This document shows, piece after piece, positions 34,459 through 42,837 of a DNA stretch of 64,000 bases. Both the position numbers and the translations under genes were made by a program. Source of the DNA: CAZRXG01 sp964603985 (GTDB lineage Bacteria > Chloroflexota > Anaerolineae > Aggregatilineales > UBA3940); NCBI GenBank assembly GCA_964603985.1, contig CAZRXG010000024.1:1-64000 (forward strand). The letters run 5' to 3'. A model generated the notes under the pieces. The model saw nothing but the letters and a program-made list of their open reading frames with translations, was not told the origin of the DNA and searched no databases. Numbering within the stretch: position 1 is the stretch's first letter; each line of letters opens with the position of its first letter.

Positions 34459-34807
34459 ACGCATAGCCATCAAGTGGAACGCGCAGGGGCTTGCCCCGGC
34501 CATCGTGCAGGATGCCGACAGCGGCGAGGTGCTGATGATGGCCTGGATGAACGCCGAATCGCTGCGCCAGACGCAGCAGACGGGCGAGACGCACTTCTGG
34601 AGTCGCAGCCGCCGGGAGCTGTGGCACAAAGGCGCGACCAGCGGTAACGTGCAGCAGGTGGTCAGCATCCACGTCGACTGCGACGCCGACACGCTGCTGG
34701 TCAGGGTGCATCCCGCCGGGCCTGCCTGCCACACCGGTGAGAGAAGCTGCTTCTTCCGCCAACTGCCCCCCGTCGGCGATGAGTCACCACCCCAGGAGGC
34801 CCAATGA
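34451..34807 (+). CDS. hisI: Phosphoribosyl-AMP cyclohydrolase
   Basis: A 118-residue zinc enzyme that opens the adenine ring of PR-AMP. It has GEVLMMAWMNAESLRQTQQT, THFWSRSRRELWHKGATSGN (about 45-64) and the metal/zinc ligands DCDADTLL plus CHTGERSCFF (about 97-106). I choose TTG 34451 because GAGGAGG (34438-34444) lies exactly 6 nt upstream, giving LTERIAIKWN as the N terminus. An earlier TTG at 34436 would place the SD inside the gene. It overlaps hisF by 8 bp and hisE by ATGA. HisI and HisE are separate proteins here, not fused. Confidence 0.94.
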   Translation: MTERIAIKWNAQGLAPAIVQDADSGEVLMMAWMNAESLRQTQQTGETHFWSRSRRELWHKGATSGNVQQVVSIHVDCDADTLLVRVHPAGPACHTGERSCFFRQLPPVGDESPPQEAQ

Positions 34808-35085
34808 CCGGTATACTGAGCCGGATTTTTGAAGTCATCAGGGACCGGCAGGCCAATCCAAAAGAGGGGTCGTACACCAATCGCCTCCTCGCAGCAGGCG
34901 AGGACGAGATCTTGAAGAAGATCGGCGAGGAGATCGCGGAGGTGATCGTCGCCGCCAAAGGGCAGGGCGACGAGCGGCTGGTCAGCGAGCTGGCCGATCT
35001 TGCCTATCACAGTCTGGTGCTGCTCGCGGCGCGCGGGCTGACGCCGGACGATGTTGCAGCCGAACTTGAAAGGCGGTTTAAATGA
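34804..35085 (+). CDS. hisE: Phosphoribosyl-ATP pyrophosphatase
   Basis: HisE removes pyrophosphate from PR-ATP in the second step of the pathway. The 93-residue all-helical MazG-like protein shows the magnesium-binding helices EDEILKKIGEEIAEVIVAAK (about 37-56) and ERLVSELADLAYHSLVLLAA (about 59-78). GSYTNRLLAAGEDE is typical of HisE. It overlaps hisI and purH by ATGA, so all ten genes from hisG to purH are translationally coupled or nearly so. Confidence 0.95.
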   Translation: MTGILSRIFEVIRDRQANPKEGSYTNRLLAAGEDEILKKIGEEIAEVIVAAKGQGDERLVSELADLAYHSLVLLAARGLTPDDVAAELERRFK

Positions 35086-36590
35086 CACGTGCATTACTCA
35101 GCGTCTACGACAAATCCGGGTTGGTCGATTTTGCGCACAGCCTGAGTGAGCTTGGCGTCGAGCTGGTCGCCAGCGGCGGGACGGGGAACGCCCTGCGCGA
35201 GGCGGGCCTCGACGTGACGACGGTCGAAGACCTCACCGGCCTGCCGAGCGTGCTGGGCGGGCGCGTCAAGACACTCCACCCGGCAATACACGGCGGCATC
35301 CTGGCCCAGGAGACGGGCGACGACCGCGCCACGCTGGACGCGCAGGGCTGGTCACCCATCGACCTGGTGGTCGTCAACCTGTACCCCTTCGTCGAAACGG
35401 TCTCCCGCCCCGGCGTCACCCTCGACCAGGCCGTCGAGCAGATCGACATCGGCGGCGTGGCGCTGATCCGCGCGGCGGCCAAGAACTTCGGGCGCGTGAC
35501 GGTCGTCACCACACCGGACGACTACGACGCCGTGCTGTCCGAGTTCCAGGCACACGGCGATACCACGCCGGAGGCGCGCCAACGGCTGGCCATGAAGGCG
35601 TTCGGCGTGACGGCGGCCTACGACGAGGCCATCACCGCCTACCTGACCGGCGAGGCGGAAGCTGCACTGCCGCAGGCATTGGCCCTCACGCTGCCGCAGG
35701 CGCAGGTTCTGCGCTACGGCGAGAACCCTCACCAGCAGGCCGCGCTTTACGCGCCGCCGGGCGTGGGGCCGCTGGGTGGCGACCTGCTCCAGGGCAAACC
35801 GCTGTCCTACAACAACCTGCTCGACCTCGATGCGGCCTGGACGGCAGCGGAGGACTTCGACGCGCCGACGGTCGTGATCGTCAAGCACCTCAGCCCGTGC
35901 GGGATCGCCTGCGGCGACGACCTGGCCGCGACCTTTCGCGCCGCACTCGCCTCCGACCCGGTGTCGGCTTTCGGCGGGGTGATCGCCTGCAACCGGCCCT
36001 TCGACGAGACGATTGCCGGGGCGCTTGGCGACCTGTTCGTCGAGGCGATTGCCGCGCCGGGCTTCACCGACGCAGCCCGCGAGATTCTATCGGCGCGTAA
36101 GAACTGCCGCCTGCTCCAGATGATGCCGGAAGCCGATCGCGGCTACATCCTGCGCAGCGTGCGCGGCGGGCTGCTGGCCCAGACGCCTGACCGGGGTGAC
36201 GTCGTTGAGTGGAAGGTTGTGACGCAGCGCGCCCCGACCGGCGAAGAAATGGCCGCCCTGCGCTTTGCGTGGTGGGTCGTGAAACACGTCAAGAGCAACG
36301 CCATCGTGTTCGCGCGCGGGCAGGCGACGGTTGGCATCGGCGGGGGGCTACCCAGCCGCGTCGATGCGGTGAAGCACGCCGCCTACAAGGCCGGGGAGCA
36401 GGCGCAGGGTGCGGTGATGGCATCGGACGCCTTCTTCCCCTTCCCCGATGGGCCAGAAGCCGCCGCCGAAGTTGGGATCACCGCCATTGTGCAGCCGGGC
36501 GGCTCGGTCCGCGACGAGCAGGTGATCGCCGCCGCCGACCGGCTGGGGCTGGCGATGTGCTTCACCGGGATGCGACACTTCCGCCACTAG
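35082..36590 (+). CDS. purH: Bifunctional AICAR formyltransferase / IMP cyclohydrolase
   Basis: PurH performs the last two steps of IMP synthesis. The 502-residue protein has the N-terminal IMP cyclohydrolase domain (ALLSVYDKSGLVDFA, ELVASGGTGNALREAG, GRVKTLHPAIHGGIL, about 62-76). The C-terminal formyltransferase domain has RYGENPHQQAALY, the catalytic Lys-His in VIVKHLSPCGIACG (about 265-278) and SDAFFPFPDG (about 447-456). Being in the his operon it can consume AICAR produced by HisF/HisH. Its start overlaps the hisE stop (ATGA). Confidence 0.97.
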   Translation: MTRALLSVYDKSGLVDFAHSLSELGVELVASGGTGNALREAGLDVTTVEDLTGLPSVLGGRVKTLHPAIHGGILAQETGDDRATLDAQGWSPIDLVVVNLYPFVETVSRPGVTLDQAVEQIDIGGVALIRAAAKNFGRVTVVTTPDDYDAVLSEFQAHGDTTPEARQRLAMKAFGVTAAYDEAITAYLTGEAEAALPQALALTLPQAQVLRYGENPHQQAALYAPPGVGPLGGDLLQGKPLSYNNLLDLDAAWTAAEDFDAPTVVIVKHLSPCGIACGDDLAATFRAALASDPVSAFGGVIACNRPFDETIAGALGDLFVEAIAAPGFTDAAREILSARKNCRLLQMMPEADRGYILRSVRGGLLAQTPDRGDVVEWKVVTQRAPTGEEMAALRFAWWVVKHVKSNAIVFARGQATVGIGGGLPSRVDAVKHAAYKAGEQAQGAVMASDAFFPFPDGPEAAAEVGITAIVQPGGSVRDEQVIAAADRLGLAMCFTGMRHFRH

Positions 36591-36641
36591 GAAAGGCGTC
36601 CCAAAACACCCATCTTCATTAACGCGAGAGGAGAACGCCCC

Positions 36642-37823
36642 TTGACCAAGCACACCCTGCTGCTGTTTGACATCGACGGCGTGCTCGTCTATCCCAAGGG
36701 TTACAAGGAGTCACTGCGCGCGACTGTTGACTACTTCGCGGCGCAGATGGGCCAGTCCCCCGTCGGGCTGACCTACGAGGAAAACGCCTTCTTCGAGGCG
36801 TGCGGCATGACAAACGAGTGGATCTCCGGGCCGATGGTCGTCGCGGCCGTGCTGGTAGACGCCGTCTCGCAGCGCCCCGATCTGGCACGCCCCACGCTCG
36901 ACGAGACGCTGGCGGCGATCAGGGAAAGCGGGATCCGCATCAGACGGCCCGATCTGATCGGCCTGAGCCGCGAGGTGTTGGCCCGCAACCCTGAGGGCGT
37001 TCACACGGAGGAGCCGGTACTGGCCTATCTGGCCGAGCGCGCCGTCCCGGCACTCCACGCGGTGCTGTCCGAGCTACTGGAGGACATCCACCCGCCCGAC
37101 GCACCGGTCGCCCGCATCTTCCAGCACTACACGCTGGGGCACGAGCTTTTCGCCAAGACCTATGGTATGCCCCCTGAGTTCGAGACCGAGAGCTTTCTGG
37201 TAAAAGAGGATCGCTCAGCTCTCACCCCCGAAATCAAAAGGCGCCTGCAAGACCTGATTGCCGCCGACAACTATGGGATGGTCGCTCTTACGGCCCGGCC
37301 CAGCCTGCCCCCCGCCGACCTCTCGCCTGAAGAGCAGGCAGCGTTAGACAGGGGACGGTACCCACCGGAGGGCGAGCTGGCGTTGGAGCTGCTTGGCCTT
37401 GAGGCTGACCTCCCCTTGATCGCTTCCGGGCGCATGATATGGCTCTCCACCCAACGCAACCAAGGCTCACACACTTACGTCAAGCCGTCGCCGGTGCACG
37501 CCCTGGCCGCAATTGGAGCAGCACGCACCGGCCACGAGAAAGCCGCGCTTGAAGCGGCAGCGACGCTGGTCGAAGAGGGGGGGCTGGAGGAGCCGCTGGC
37601 CCGGCTTGAGGGGGAGATAACACGCGTCGTTGTCTTCGAAGACGCAACAGGCGGCATCCAGGCCGGTCGCCGGGCCGTCGAGATGCTCAACGCGGCGGGA
37701 ATTGAGGCGGGCTTTGAGGCAGTCGGAGTGGCCCCCGAAGAGTCAAAGCGGGAGGCGCTGAGTAAAGCTGCCGACCGGGTCGCACGCGACGTTAACGAGG
37801 CGCTGGAGCCGTACCTTGCCTGA
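36642..37823 (+). CDS. HAD-superfamily phosphatase, candidate histidinol-phosphatase
   Basis: The 393-residue HAD hydrolase starts with TTG after GAGAGGAG. Motif I is LLLFDIDGVLVYPKGYKESL (nucleophile Asp about 10), with an ALTARP motif II-like segment (about 208), the conserved Lys in TYVKPSPVHALAAIG and motif IV in VVVFEDATGGIQAGRRAVEM (about 330-349). A large cap (about 40-200) is inserted, so it is longer than most HAD-IA enzymes. It follows purH by 51 bp on the same strand. All other histidine enzymes are present but no histidinol-phosphatase is, so this is the natural candidate by context. Function remains inferred. Confidence 0.75.
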   Translation: MTKHTLLLFDIDGVLVYPKGYKESLRATVDYFAAQMGQSPVGLTYEENAFFEACGMTNEWISGPMVVAAVLVDAVSQRPDLARPTLDETLAAIRESGIRIRRPDLIGLSREVLARNPEGVHTEEPVLAYLAERAVPALHAVLSELLEDIHPPDAPVARIFQHYTLGHELFAKTYGMPPEFETESFLVKEDRSALTPEIKRRLQDLIAADNYGMVALTARPSLPPADLSPEEQAALDRGRYPPEGELALELLGLEADLPLIASGRMIWLSTQRNQGSHTYVKPSPVHALAAIGAARTGHEKAALEAAATLVEEGGLEEPLARLEGEITRVVVFEDATGGIQAGRRAVEMLNAAGIEAGFEAVGVAPEESKREALSKAADRVARDVNEALEPYLA

Positions 37824-37863
37824 CTCACAGGGTCTGCACGTGTGGGGGCGGGGCAAAAGCGTC

Positions 37864-37892
37864 TTGTGACGAACCATAAGGTGCTGTAAAAT
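37864..37892 (+). promoter_or_regulatory. Promoter of the roadblock-like gene
   Basis: TTGTGA (37864-37869), 17 bp, TAAAAT (37887-37892). It lies 36 bp before ATG 37929 and suggests that the his operon transcript ends before this gene. Confidence 0.5.
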
Positions 37893-37928
37893 GGCGGCTG
37901 GAATTACCGGTGTAAAGGGATGTAACCG

Positions 37929-38375
37929 ATGCTGGACAGCAGTTCCCTGCCCGACGAGCCGCCGCCGCTTCACGAGCGGTTGGCCGTGTCGGAGCAGCAG
38001 GTAGAGAAGACGCAGACGATCCTCGATGGCCTGAGCCAGGCCTTGGATACCCTGCCGGCGGTGCTCTCGCAGGACGGCGATGTCATCAGCTACGCCGGGA
38101 CGGATAATCCCGCCGTCGTCGAGCATATCGCCAAGCTGGCGGGCCGGATCTGGAACGAGGGCGCAACCCGCCCGGCGCGCGAATTGATCCGCTTCGAAGA
38201 GGAGACCATCGACGACGAAGAGACGGCGGAGCGCGCCAATCTCCTGCTTTACTCGGCCCACATCGAGGGCGCGATCACCCTGACCGTCGGCTGGGAGATG
38301 TCGATCTCACTGACGCAGATCCGGGCCGAGGTGGTCAACGTGAAGGGCAAACTGGCGCGCGTGTTCCAGGAGTGA
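37929..38375 (+). CDS. Roadblock/LC7-like small protein
   Basis: A 148-residue protein with a Pro-rich start, a helix (ERLAVSEQQVEKTQTILDGL) and an alpha/beta region. That region, LPAVLSQDGDVISYAGT, ANLLLYSAHIEGAITLTVGW and SISLTQIRAEVVNVKGKL, resembles roadblock/LC7 fold proteins that partner small GTPases. No GTPase gene is next to it in the window. The fold call is an impression from pattern; the function is unknown. Confidence 0.6.
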   Translation: MLDSSSLPDEPPPLHERLAVSEQQVEKTQTILDGLSQALDTLPAVLSQDGDVISYAGTDNPAVVEHIAKLAGRIWNEGATRPARELIRFEEETIDDEETAERANLLLYSAHIEGAITLTVGWEMSISLTQIRAEVVNVKGKLARVFQE

Positions 38376-38458
38376 GCAGGACGGGAGACCTGTTGCCATA
38401 ACCGGGAGTCCGCTTTGCAGATGCGTCGTCATCATCTTACGAGGACTTAAGAAGACTG

Positions 38459-39274
38459 TTGGAAGACGAAAAGACACGTCCGTCTCTTTCCCCTGACCTG
38501 TATACCGAGGAGTACTTCCTCACGGCCTGTGAGGGGTACGAGGAGTGGCTGGCGAGCGAGGGCGAACACCTCTCGCGGCGGCTTGCGGCTGCGTTCCAGG
38601 TCACCGAGATCGAGCCGGGCATGATGGCGCTCGACGTGGGCTGTGGGCGCGGCGAGATCGTCCAGCACTGCGCGCGGCTGGGTGCGCACGCCTTCGGGAT
38701 CGACTACGCCCCGGTAGCCGCGCGGATGACTCGCGACCTGATCGGAGACGAGGCCCGCAGCAGCCCACCTGGTAAGATGGGTGTATGCCGGGCGGATGCC
38801 AAATATCTGCCATTCGCCGACCAGACCTTTGACCGCGTCTTGATGTTCGACATTGTGGAGCACCTCTACCCCTGGGAGCTGCACCAGGCGCTTTTGGAGG
38901 TCCGGCGGGTGCTCAAGCCGGACGGGCGGCTGATTGTACACACTGCGCCAAACCGGTCCTACGACCGGTACGCCTATCCCCTGGTGCGGCTGGTGCGGAC
39001 GTTGATGGGGCAGGGCACAAACTACCCTAGGAACCCGCGCCAGTTCGGCGTATCCGTCAACGAGCAGGTCCACGTCAACGAGCAGGATATGTTCAGCATG
39101 CGCCGGACCCTGTCGCGGGCCGGGTTCAAGAGCCGGGTCTGGCTCGACACGCCGCCTCAGAGCCGCGACGAAGGGCCTGTGCTGGCCACGTTGCGCCATG
39201 TGGCCTTCCACTGGGTCCCCTTTAGCTGGTTTTTTGAGCGCGAGGTCTTCGCAGTTGCGTCCAAGAAGGACTGA
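38459..39274 (+). CDS. Class I SAM-dependent methyltransferase
   Basis: The 271-residue protein has a Rossmann methyltransferase core: the SAM motif MMALDVGCGRGEIVQHCARL (about 55-74), AFGIDYAPVAARM (motif II), FDRVLMFDIVEHLYPWELHQ (about 123-142) and a final RVLKPDGRLIVHTAPN (about 150-165), as in UbiE/Methyltransf_11 proteins. The start is TTG 38459 with a weak upstream GAGGA; no better start exists. The substrate is unknown. A later domain (about 175-270) ends in a region with VAFHWVPFSWFFERE. Confidence 0.85.
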   Translation: MEDEKTRPSLSPDLYTEEYFLTACEGYEEWLASEGEHLSRRLAAAFQVTEIEPGMMALDVGCGRGEIVQHCARLGAHAFGIDYAPVAARMTRDLIGDEARSSPPGKMGVCRADAKYLPFADQTFDRVLMFDIVEHLYPWELHQALLEVRRVLKPDGRLIVHTAPNRSYDRYAYPLVRLVRTLMGQGTNYPRNPRQFGVSVNEQVHVNEQDMFSMRRTLSRAGFKSRVWLDTPPQSRDEGPVLATLRHVAFHWVPFSWFFEREVFAVASKKD

Positions 39275-39464
39275 GATCTAAGCGGCTGCCAGCGTATGAC
39301 GCAGATGCACGCCGGGGGGCGACATCTGCTTTTTATCGTCGGTCGGGCTGCTCGGCCAGCCGCTTCACGAGACGAACGCCTCGATAAGTGGTATGATCCG
39401 GTGCGCCGGACAGCAGAGGGAACCGGGGATAAGCGATTTACACAGTCGAGATGAGGGTGCAAGG

Positions 39465-40418
39465 GTGCGTGATCGCCGGTCGGTAGACGACCTGTCAATC
39501 GAAGAATTGGAGCAAATCCTCCGCACCAGAAAGCTCCAGGCGAGGATGGAGCGCCTGCGACGCTACGAGGATCAAGGGCGGCGGCGGGGGGATCTCCCCC
39601 TGCCGGGTGAAGCTTCACCTCCCTCACCAGGGCACCAGGGCGACGCCGACCCTGCCCGCAGGTCGGTTGTGCAGGAATCGGAGCCTGACGACCGGGCGGC
39701 ACGCGGGCGGGGGAAACGCACCCTGCGCGATAATCTGTTATTCGCCATCGAGGTGCTCGCCGCGCTTGGCCTGGTCGCCATAATGGTATTTGGGGCTGCG
39801 ACCCTGCGCGACATAAACCGCGAGGCTGCTGCTGCCCAGGCCAGCGTCATTGCCGAACTGCCCACGCCGACCGCGACCCCGATCATCAGCGCGGTCGTCC
39901 TGCCCGGCGGGCACACACCGCCTACCTCGCCCGGCGGCTCACAGCCTAACTACGACGAAGTTCCGCAGCATCTCAAGCCCCTCGTCGAGCAGCAGTTCGC
40001 TGGCCCGGCCATCGCCCCGACGCCCGGCCCCGGCAACGCCATCCGGCTGCGCATCCCCGCCATCGGCGTCGACGCGCCGATTGTGCAGGGCGATGGTTGG
40101 GAACAGCTCAAGAAGGGCGTCGGGCAGCACATCGGGACGCCCGATCCAGGCGAGCCGGGGAACATCGTGCTCTCGGCTCACAACGACATCTTCGGCGGGA
40201 TCTTCCGCCGCCTCGAGGATCTACAGGAAGGCGACCAGGTCGTCGTGCAGACGCTGAACCGCGAGTACGTATACCGCGTCGCCTACTGGCGCATCACCGA
40301 GCCGACCGAGGTCAGCGTGATGGCCCCGACGCAGGAACCTATCGTGACCCTGATCTCGTGCTATCCCTACATGGTCGATTCCGACCGGATCGTCGTCGTT
40401 GGCGAGTTGGTCGAATAA
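39465..40418 (+). CDS. Sortase
   Basis: A 317-residue membrane-bound transpeptidase. It has a charged N-terminal coiled region (LSIEELEQILRTRKLQARME), a transmembrane segment (LLFAIEVLAALGLVAIMVFG, about 88-107) and a Pro-rich linker. The sortase barrel follows, with the catalytic His in NIVLSAHNDIFGGIFRRLED (about 233-252), the Cys in VTLISCYPYMVDSDRIVVVG (about 296) and the Arg in SDRIVV. The sequence around His and Cys resembles class D/E sortases. GTG 39465 is chosen because GAGGG lies 7 nt upstream. No LPxTG protein or pilin is adjacent. Confidence 0.88.
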   Translation: MRDRRSVDDLSIEELEQILRTRKLQARMERLRRYEDQGRRRGDLPLPGEASPPSPGHQGDADPARRSVVQESEPDDRAARGRGKRTLRDNLLFAIEVLAALGLVAIMVFGAATLRDINREAAAAQASVIAELPTPTATPIISAVVLPGGHTPPTSPGGSQPNYDEVPQHLKPLVEQQFAGPAIAPTPGPGNAIRLRIPAIGVDAPIVQGDGWEQLKKGVGQHIGTPDPGEPGNIVLSAHNDIFGGIFRRLEDLQEGDQVVVQTLNREYVYRVAYWRITEPTEVSVMAPTQEPIVTLISCYPYMVDSDRIVVVGELVE

Positions 40419-40469
40419 TCTGCCGCCCGCAATGGGTGGTGACTTGTAACACATAGAGGATGAAATCAG

Positions 40470-40682
40470 ATGGCAAAACGCAGTTCACGCAGCAGTCGCA
40501 GCCGTAAAACGACAAGACGCAGAGTGCCCGCCAGCAAGACCGGCGCGTCTCCGAAGGCCAGGGCCGACAAGCAGGTCGATCTGGCGACCGAATACCGCTA
40601 CGTGGCCGAGGACCTGGGGCGTATCGGCATCATTGCCGCCGTGCTGATCGGCGCGCTGGTTGTCCTGTCGTTCTTTTTGTAG
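40470..40682 (+). CDS. Small basic single-pass membrane protein
   Basis: A 70-residue protein: an Arg/Lys/Ser-rich N terminus (RSSRSSRSRKTTRRRVP), a middle with ATEYRYVAEDLGRIG, and a C-terminal transmembrane helix (IIAAVLIGALVVLSFF). It ends almost at the membrane segment, so it is a tail-anchored-like protein. I cannot name it. A hairpin follows 10 bp later. Confidence 0.65.
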   Translation: MAKRSSRSSRSRKTTRRRVPASKTGASPKARADKQVDLATEYRYVAEDLGRIGIIAAVLIGALVVLSFFL

Positions 40683-40692
40683 ATGCAAAACC

Positions 40693-40718
40693 GGCTGGCT
40701 CACAGATGTGAGCCAGCC
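40693..40718. terminator. Bidirectional hairpin between small gene and tRNA
   Basis: GGCTGGCTCACA (40693-40704) and TGTGAGCCAGCC (40707-40718) are perfectly complementary. On the minus strand it is followed by GGTTTT, so it can terminate the tRNA transcript; on the plus strand it follows the small gene. Confidence 0.75.
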
Positions 40719-40736
40719 GCGTCTCTTCCTGTCCAG

Positions 40737-40810
40737 TCGGGGCGGCCGGACTTGAACCGGCGACCTCTGCGTCCCAAACGCAGCGCGCTATCCGACTGCG
40801 CCACGCCCCG
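40737..40810 (-). tRNA. trnP: tRNA-Pro (anticodon TGG)
   Basis: The minus strand folds into a cloverleaf: acceptor CGGGGCG paired with CGCCCCG and discriminator A, D-arm with AGTCGGATAGC, anticodon stem CTGCG/CGCAG around TTTGGGA (anticodon TGG), and T-arm with GGTTCAAGTCC. CCA is not encoded. Confidence 0.95.
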
Positions 40811-40847
40811 CATCACGCCAGAAGTATACCGGTCTCCACTGTAAACA

Positions 40848-41876
40848 TCAAGGGATGTTCCCCAGAGGCGTTTTCGTCGGCGTCGGGCCGGGTGTGACCT
40901 CCGGGGTCACCGTCGCGGTGAGCGTTGGGTGGGCGCAGGCGCTGGCTGCGGTTTCGTATTTCTCTTGCAGCACGCTGTCCTCCCGTATCTCCAGAGCGGT
41001 TGAATACTGCTCGGCGGCCCCGCATTGTGACCCCTGTGCGGCCAGTTGATCGCCGTATTTGACGCGTGCCTCCCACAGGCGCTCTGCCACGTCCCGGTAA
41101 GCCGGGACCGTATCGTAAATAACCTGCAAATTCTGGATGACGACCGGCCAGTTCAGGCTCCAATAAGTACGGCCTGTGACGTAGAGCGTGGCAAGGTGGC
41201 GTTCGCCCTCGATCTGGTCCTCCAGGGGCCGGATAACGGCGGCCTGGTCGAGGAGGAACAGCCCCTCCTCGATCCGGTCCCCACGAATGTAGATCAGCCC
41301 CAGCGACGTAAGGGACTCATAGAGCATCTCCTTGACTTCGATCTCCTGGTAGCGCGGGTCGAGTGCCTGTAGCTCCTGCAGGCGCGTGATGGCATTCTCC
41401 CACTGCTGATCGTCGAAGTAGCTCTGAGCCTCGGCGAATAACTCGTCGGGGTTTTCGGTATCGCTGGGCGGGAGCGTTGGTACAGCCGTGCCCCCACCCG
41501 CCTCGGTTATGCGGCGCTCGGCTTCGGCCAGCCGCTCGGCGGCGGAGGGGTAGTCGGGGTCGCGTTCAAGAATCCAGCGGAATCGCTGGGCAGCCAACTC
41601 GTAGCGCTCCCCTTCGAGGTCGGAGAGGCCGAGGCCGAATTGCAGGTCGAGACCGGCAGTCGTGGTCTGGGTGGCACGGAAGCCGCGCTCCTTTTGCCCG
41701 GCCATCGCCCCCCCAAAAGCGCCGATGCCAATGGATGCCAGCAGCACACAGACGATGATGCCCACCAGCAGAACGGTGGATGAAAGAATCCGCCTGATCC
41801 TTGAAGGCCGCCTTGACCGGGGTGGCGGGGCCGGTGAGGGAGATGTGCCGTAATAAGGAGGTTGTGTCTGGCTCAT
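40848..41876 (-). CDS. Membrane-anchored TPR-like protein
   Basis: The 342-residue protein has a Pro/Arg-rich cytoplasmic N terminus and one transmembrane segment (LSSTVLLVGIIVCVLLASIGIG, about 32-53). A helical repeat region of TPR type follows (LQFGLGLSDLEGERYELAAQ, WILERDPDYPSAAERLAEAE, ENAITRLQELQALDPRYQEI, LLDQAAVIRPLED), with low-complexity Thr/Pro at the end. It is probably an extracytoplasmic scaffold. Function unknown. Single gene between the tRNA and a divergent promoter. Confidence 0.75.
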   Translation of the reverse strand: MSQTQPPYYGTSPSPAPPPRSRRPSRIRRILSSTVLLVGIIVCVLLASIGIGAFGGAMAGQKERGFRATQTTTAGLDLQFGLGLSDLEGERYELAAQRFRWILERDPDYPSAAERLAEAERRITEAGGGTAVPTLPPSDTENPDELFAEAQSYFDDQQWENAITRLQELQALDPRYQEIEVKEMLYESLTSLGLIYIRGDRIEEGLFLLDQAAVIRPLEDQIEGERHLATLYVTGRTYWSLNWPVVIQNLQVIYDTVPAYRDVAERLWEARVKYGDQLAAQGSQCGAAEQYSTALEIREDSVLQEKYETAASACAHPTLTATVTPEVTPGPTPTKTPLGNIP

Positions 41877-41996
41877 AGCATCACAAGTCGTCTGTTTCGG
41901 TGTGCTCTATCCTGTGGCGGCCCGTGGAGGCCGCGCCGCATTATAGCGAGTCCCCCCGGGGTTGTCCATAGGGCATTTTTCGAGCTTTCTGCGAGT

Positions 41997-42024
41997 TTGA
42001 CAAAGCTTTTCAAAACCCTATAAT
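41997..42024 (+). promoter_or_regulatory. Near-perfect sigma-70 promoter
   Basis: TTGACA (41997-42002), a 16-bp spacer and TATAAT (42019-42024) are both full consensus hexamers, in an AT-rich patch. It drives the DUF4013 gene, about 45 bp of leader before ATG 42077. Confidence 0.85.
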
Positions 42025-42076
42025 GAGGCTGCCTTGTGGTTTCATCAGTTCCGAACTTATGGAGGAGGTTCTCTAC

Positions 42077-42748
42077 ATGGATTTCATGAAAGCATTTTCA
42101 TTCCCCTTCGAGGACGAAGAGTGGTTGAAGAAGCTGGGGCTGGGTGTTCTGATACAGTTTATTCCTATTGCCGGTGCGCTTGCCTTGTACGGCTGGTCTT
42201 TTGAGATCTCCAAGCGTGTCAAGAACAACGACCCGGAGCCGCTGCCGGACTGGAGCGATTTTGGCGGCCACATAGGAAAGGGCTTCATGCTCTTCCTGGC
42301 AATGCTTGTTTACCAGATACCGACGCTTCTCTTCGTCTGTGTAATCCTTGCAACTCAGGGCGTGTTATTCGGCGGGGCCGATAGCGAAGATCTTACAGCT
42401 ATGGGTGGCGTCGCCGGTGTGCTCACGATCTGCTGCAGTTGCCTGTGGATCATCTATTACATTGTTGCAATGGTGGTGTTCATGGCCGGGTACACTCGCT
42501 ACATCGACGTTGAGGAGTTCAGCACGTTCATGCAGTTCGGCACGAACTTTTCGCTGGTGCGTGAAAACCTCGGCGACTTTGGCATGGTCATCCTGTACTC
42601 TATCCTGGCCTCGCTGATCGTCAGCGTGGCATCGAGCATTACTCTTGGATTGGGCACCTTGGTGGCAACGCCGGTGCTCATGTACTTCCTCGGGCATCTG
42701 CTGGGGCAGTTGGCCGCGAAACTGCCTGGAACCAGCCTGGCGGAGTAA
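42077..42748 (+). CDS. DUF4013-type membrane protein
   Basis: A 223-residue protein with about five hydrophobic helices, starting MDFMKAFSFPFEDEEWLKKL, then LIQFIPIAGALALYGWSFEI and the motif PEPLPDWSDFGGHIGKGFML (about 57-76), typical of the DUF4013 family. Ligand and function are unknown. ATG 42077 has GGAGGAGG 8 nt upstream; an in-frame ATG at 42023 lies inside the promoter and is rejected. The strong promoter, strong SD and terminator suggest high expression. Confidence 0.82.
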   Translation: MDFMKAFSFPFEDEEWLKKLGLGVLIQFIPIAGALALYGWSFEISKRVKNNDPEPLPDWSDFGGHIGKGFMLFLAMLVYQIPTLLFVCVILATQGVLFGGADSEDLTAMGGVAGVLTICCSCLWIIYYIVAMVVFMAGYTRYIDVEEFSTFMQFGTNFSLVRENLGDFGMVILYSILASLIVSVASSITLGLGTLVATPVLMYFLGHLLGQLAAKLPGTSLAE

Positions 42749-42776
42749 GCATAGCCAGATACTGAAGCAAAGTATA

Positions 42777-42807
42777 AGAGCGCAATCCCATTGTTGGATT
42801 GCGCTCT
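42777..42807 (+). terminator. Hairpin after DUF4013 gene
   Basis: AGAGCGCAATCC (42777-42788) and GGATTGCGCTCT (42796-42807) form a perfect 12-bp stem with a 7-nt loop, between two convergent genes. No long T-run follows, so termination efficiency is uncertain. Confidence 0.7.
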
Positions 42808-42837
42808 CGTCGTCTCTAAGGGCGGGGCGTAGGAAAG

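Noticed and set aside
33136..35094. 652-residue minus-strand frame opposite hisA, hisF and hisI
   Set aside because: Antisense shadow of well-recognised his genes in GC-rich DNA; no domain, no ribosome site.
42023..42076. Earlier ATG for the DUF4013 gene at 42023
   Set aside because: It lies inside the -10 TATAAT of the promoter, upstream of any possible transcript, while ATG 42077 has a GGAGGAGG site.
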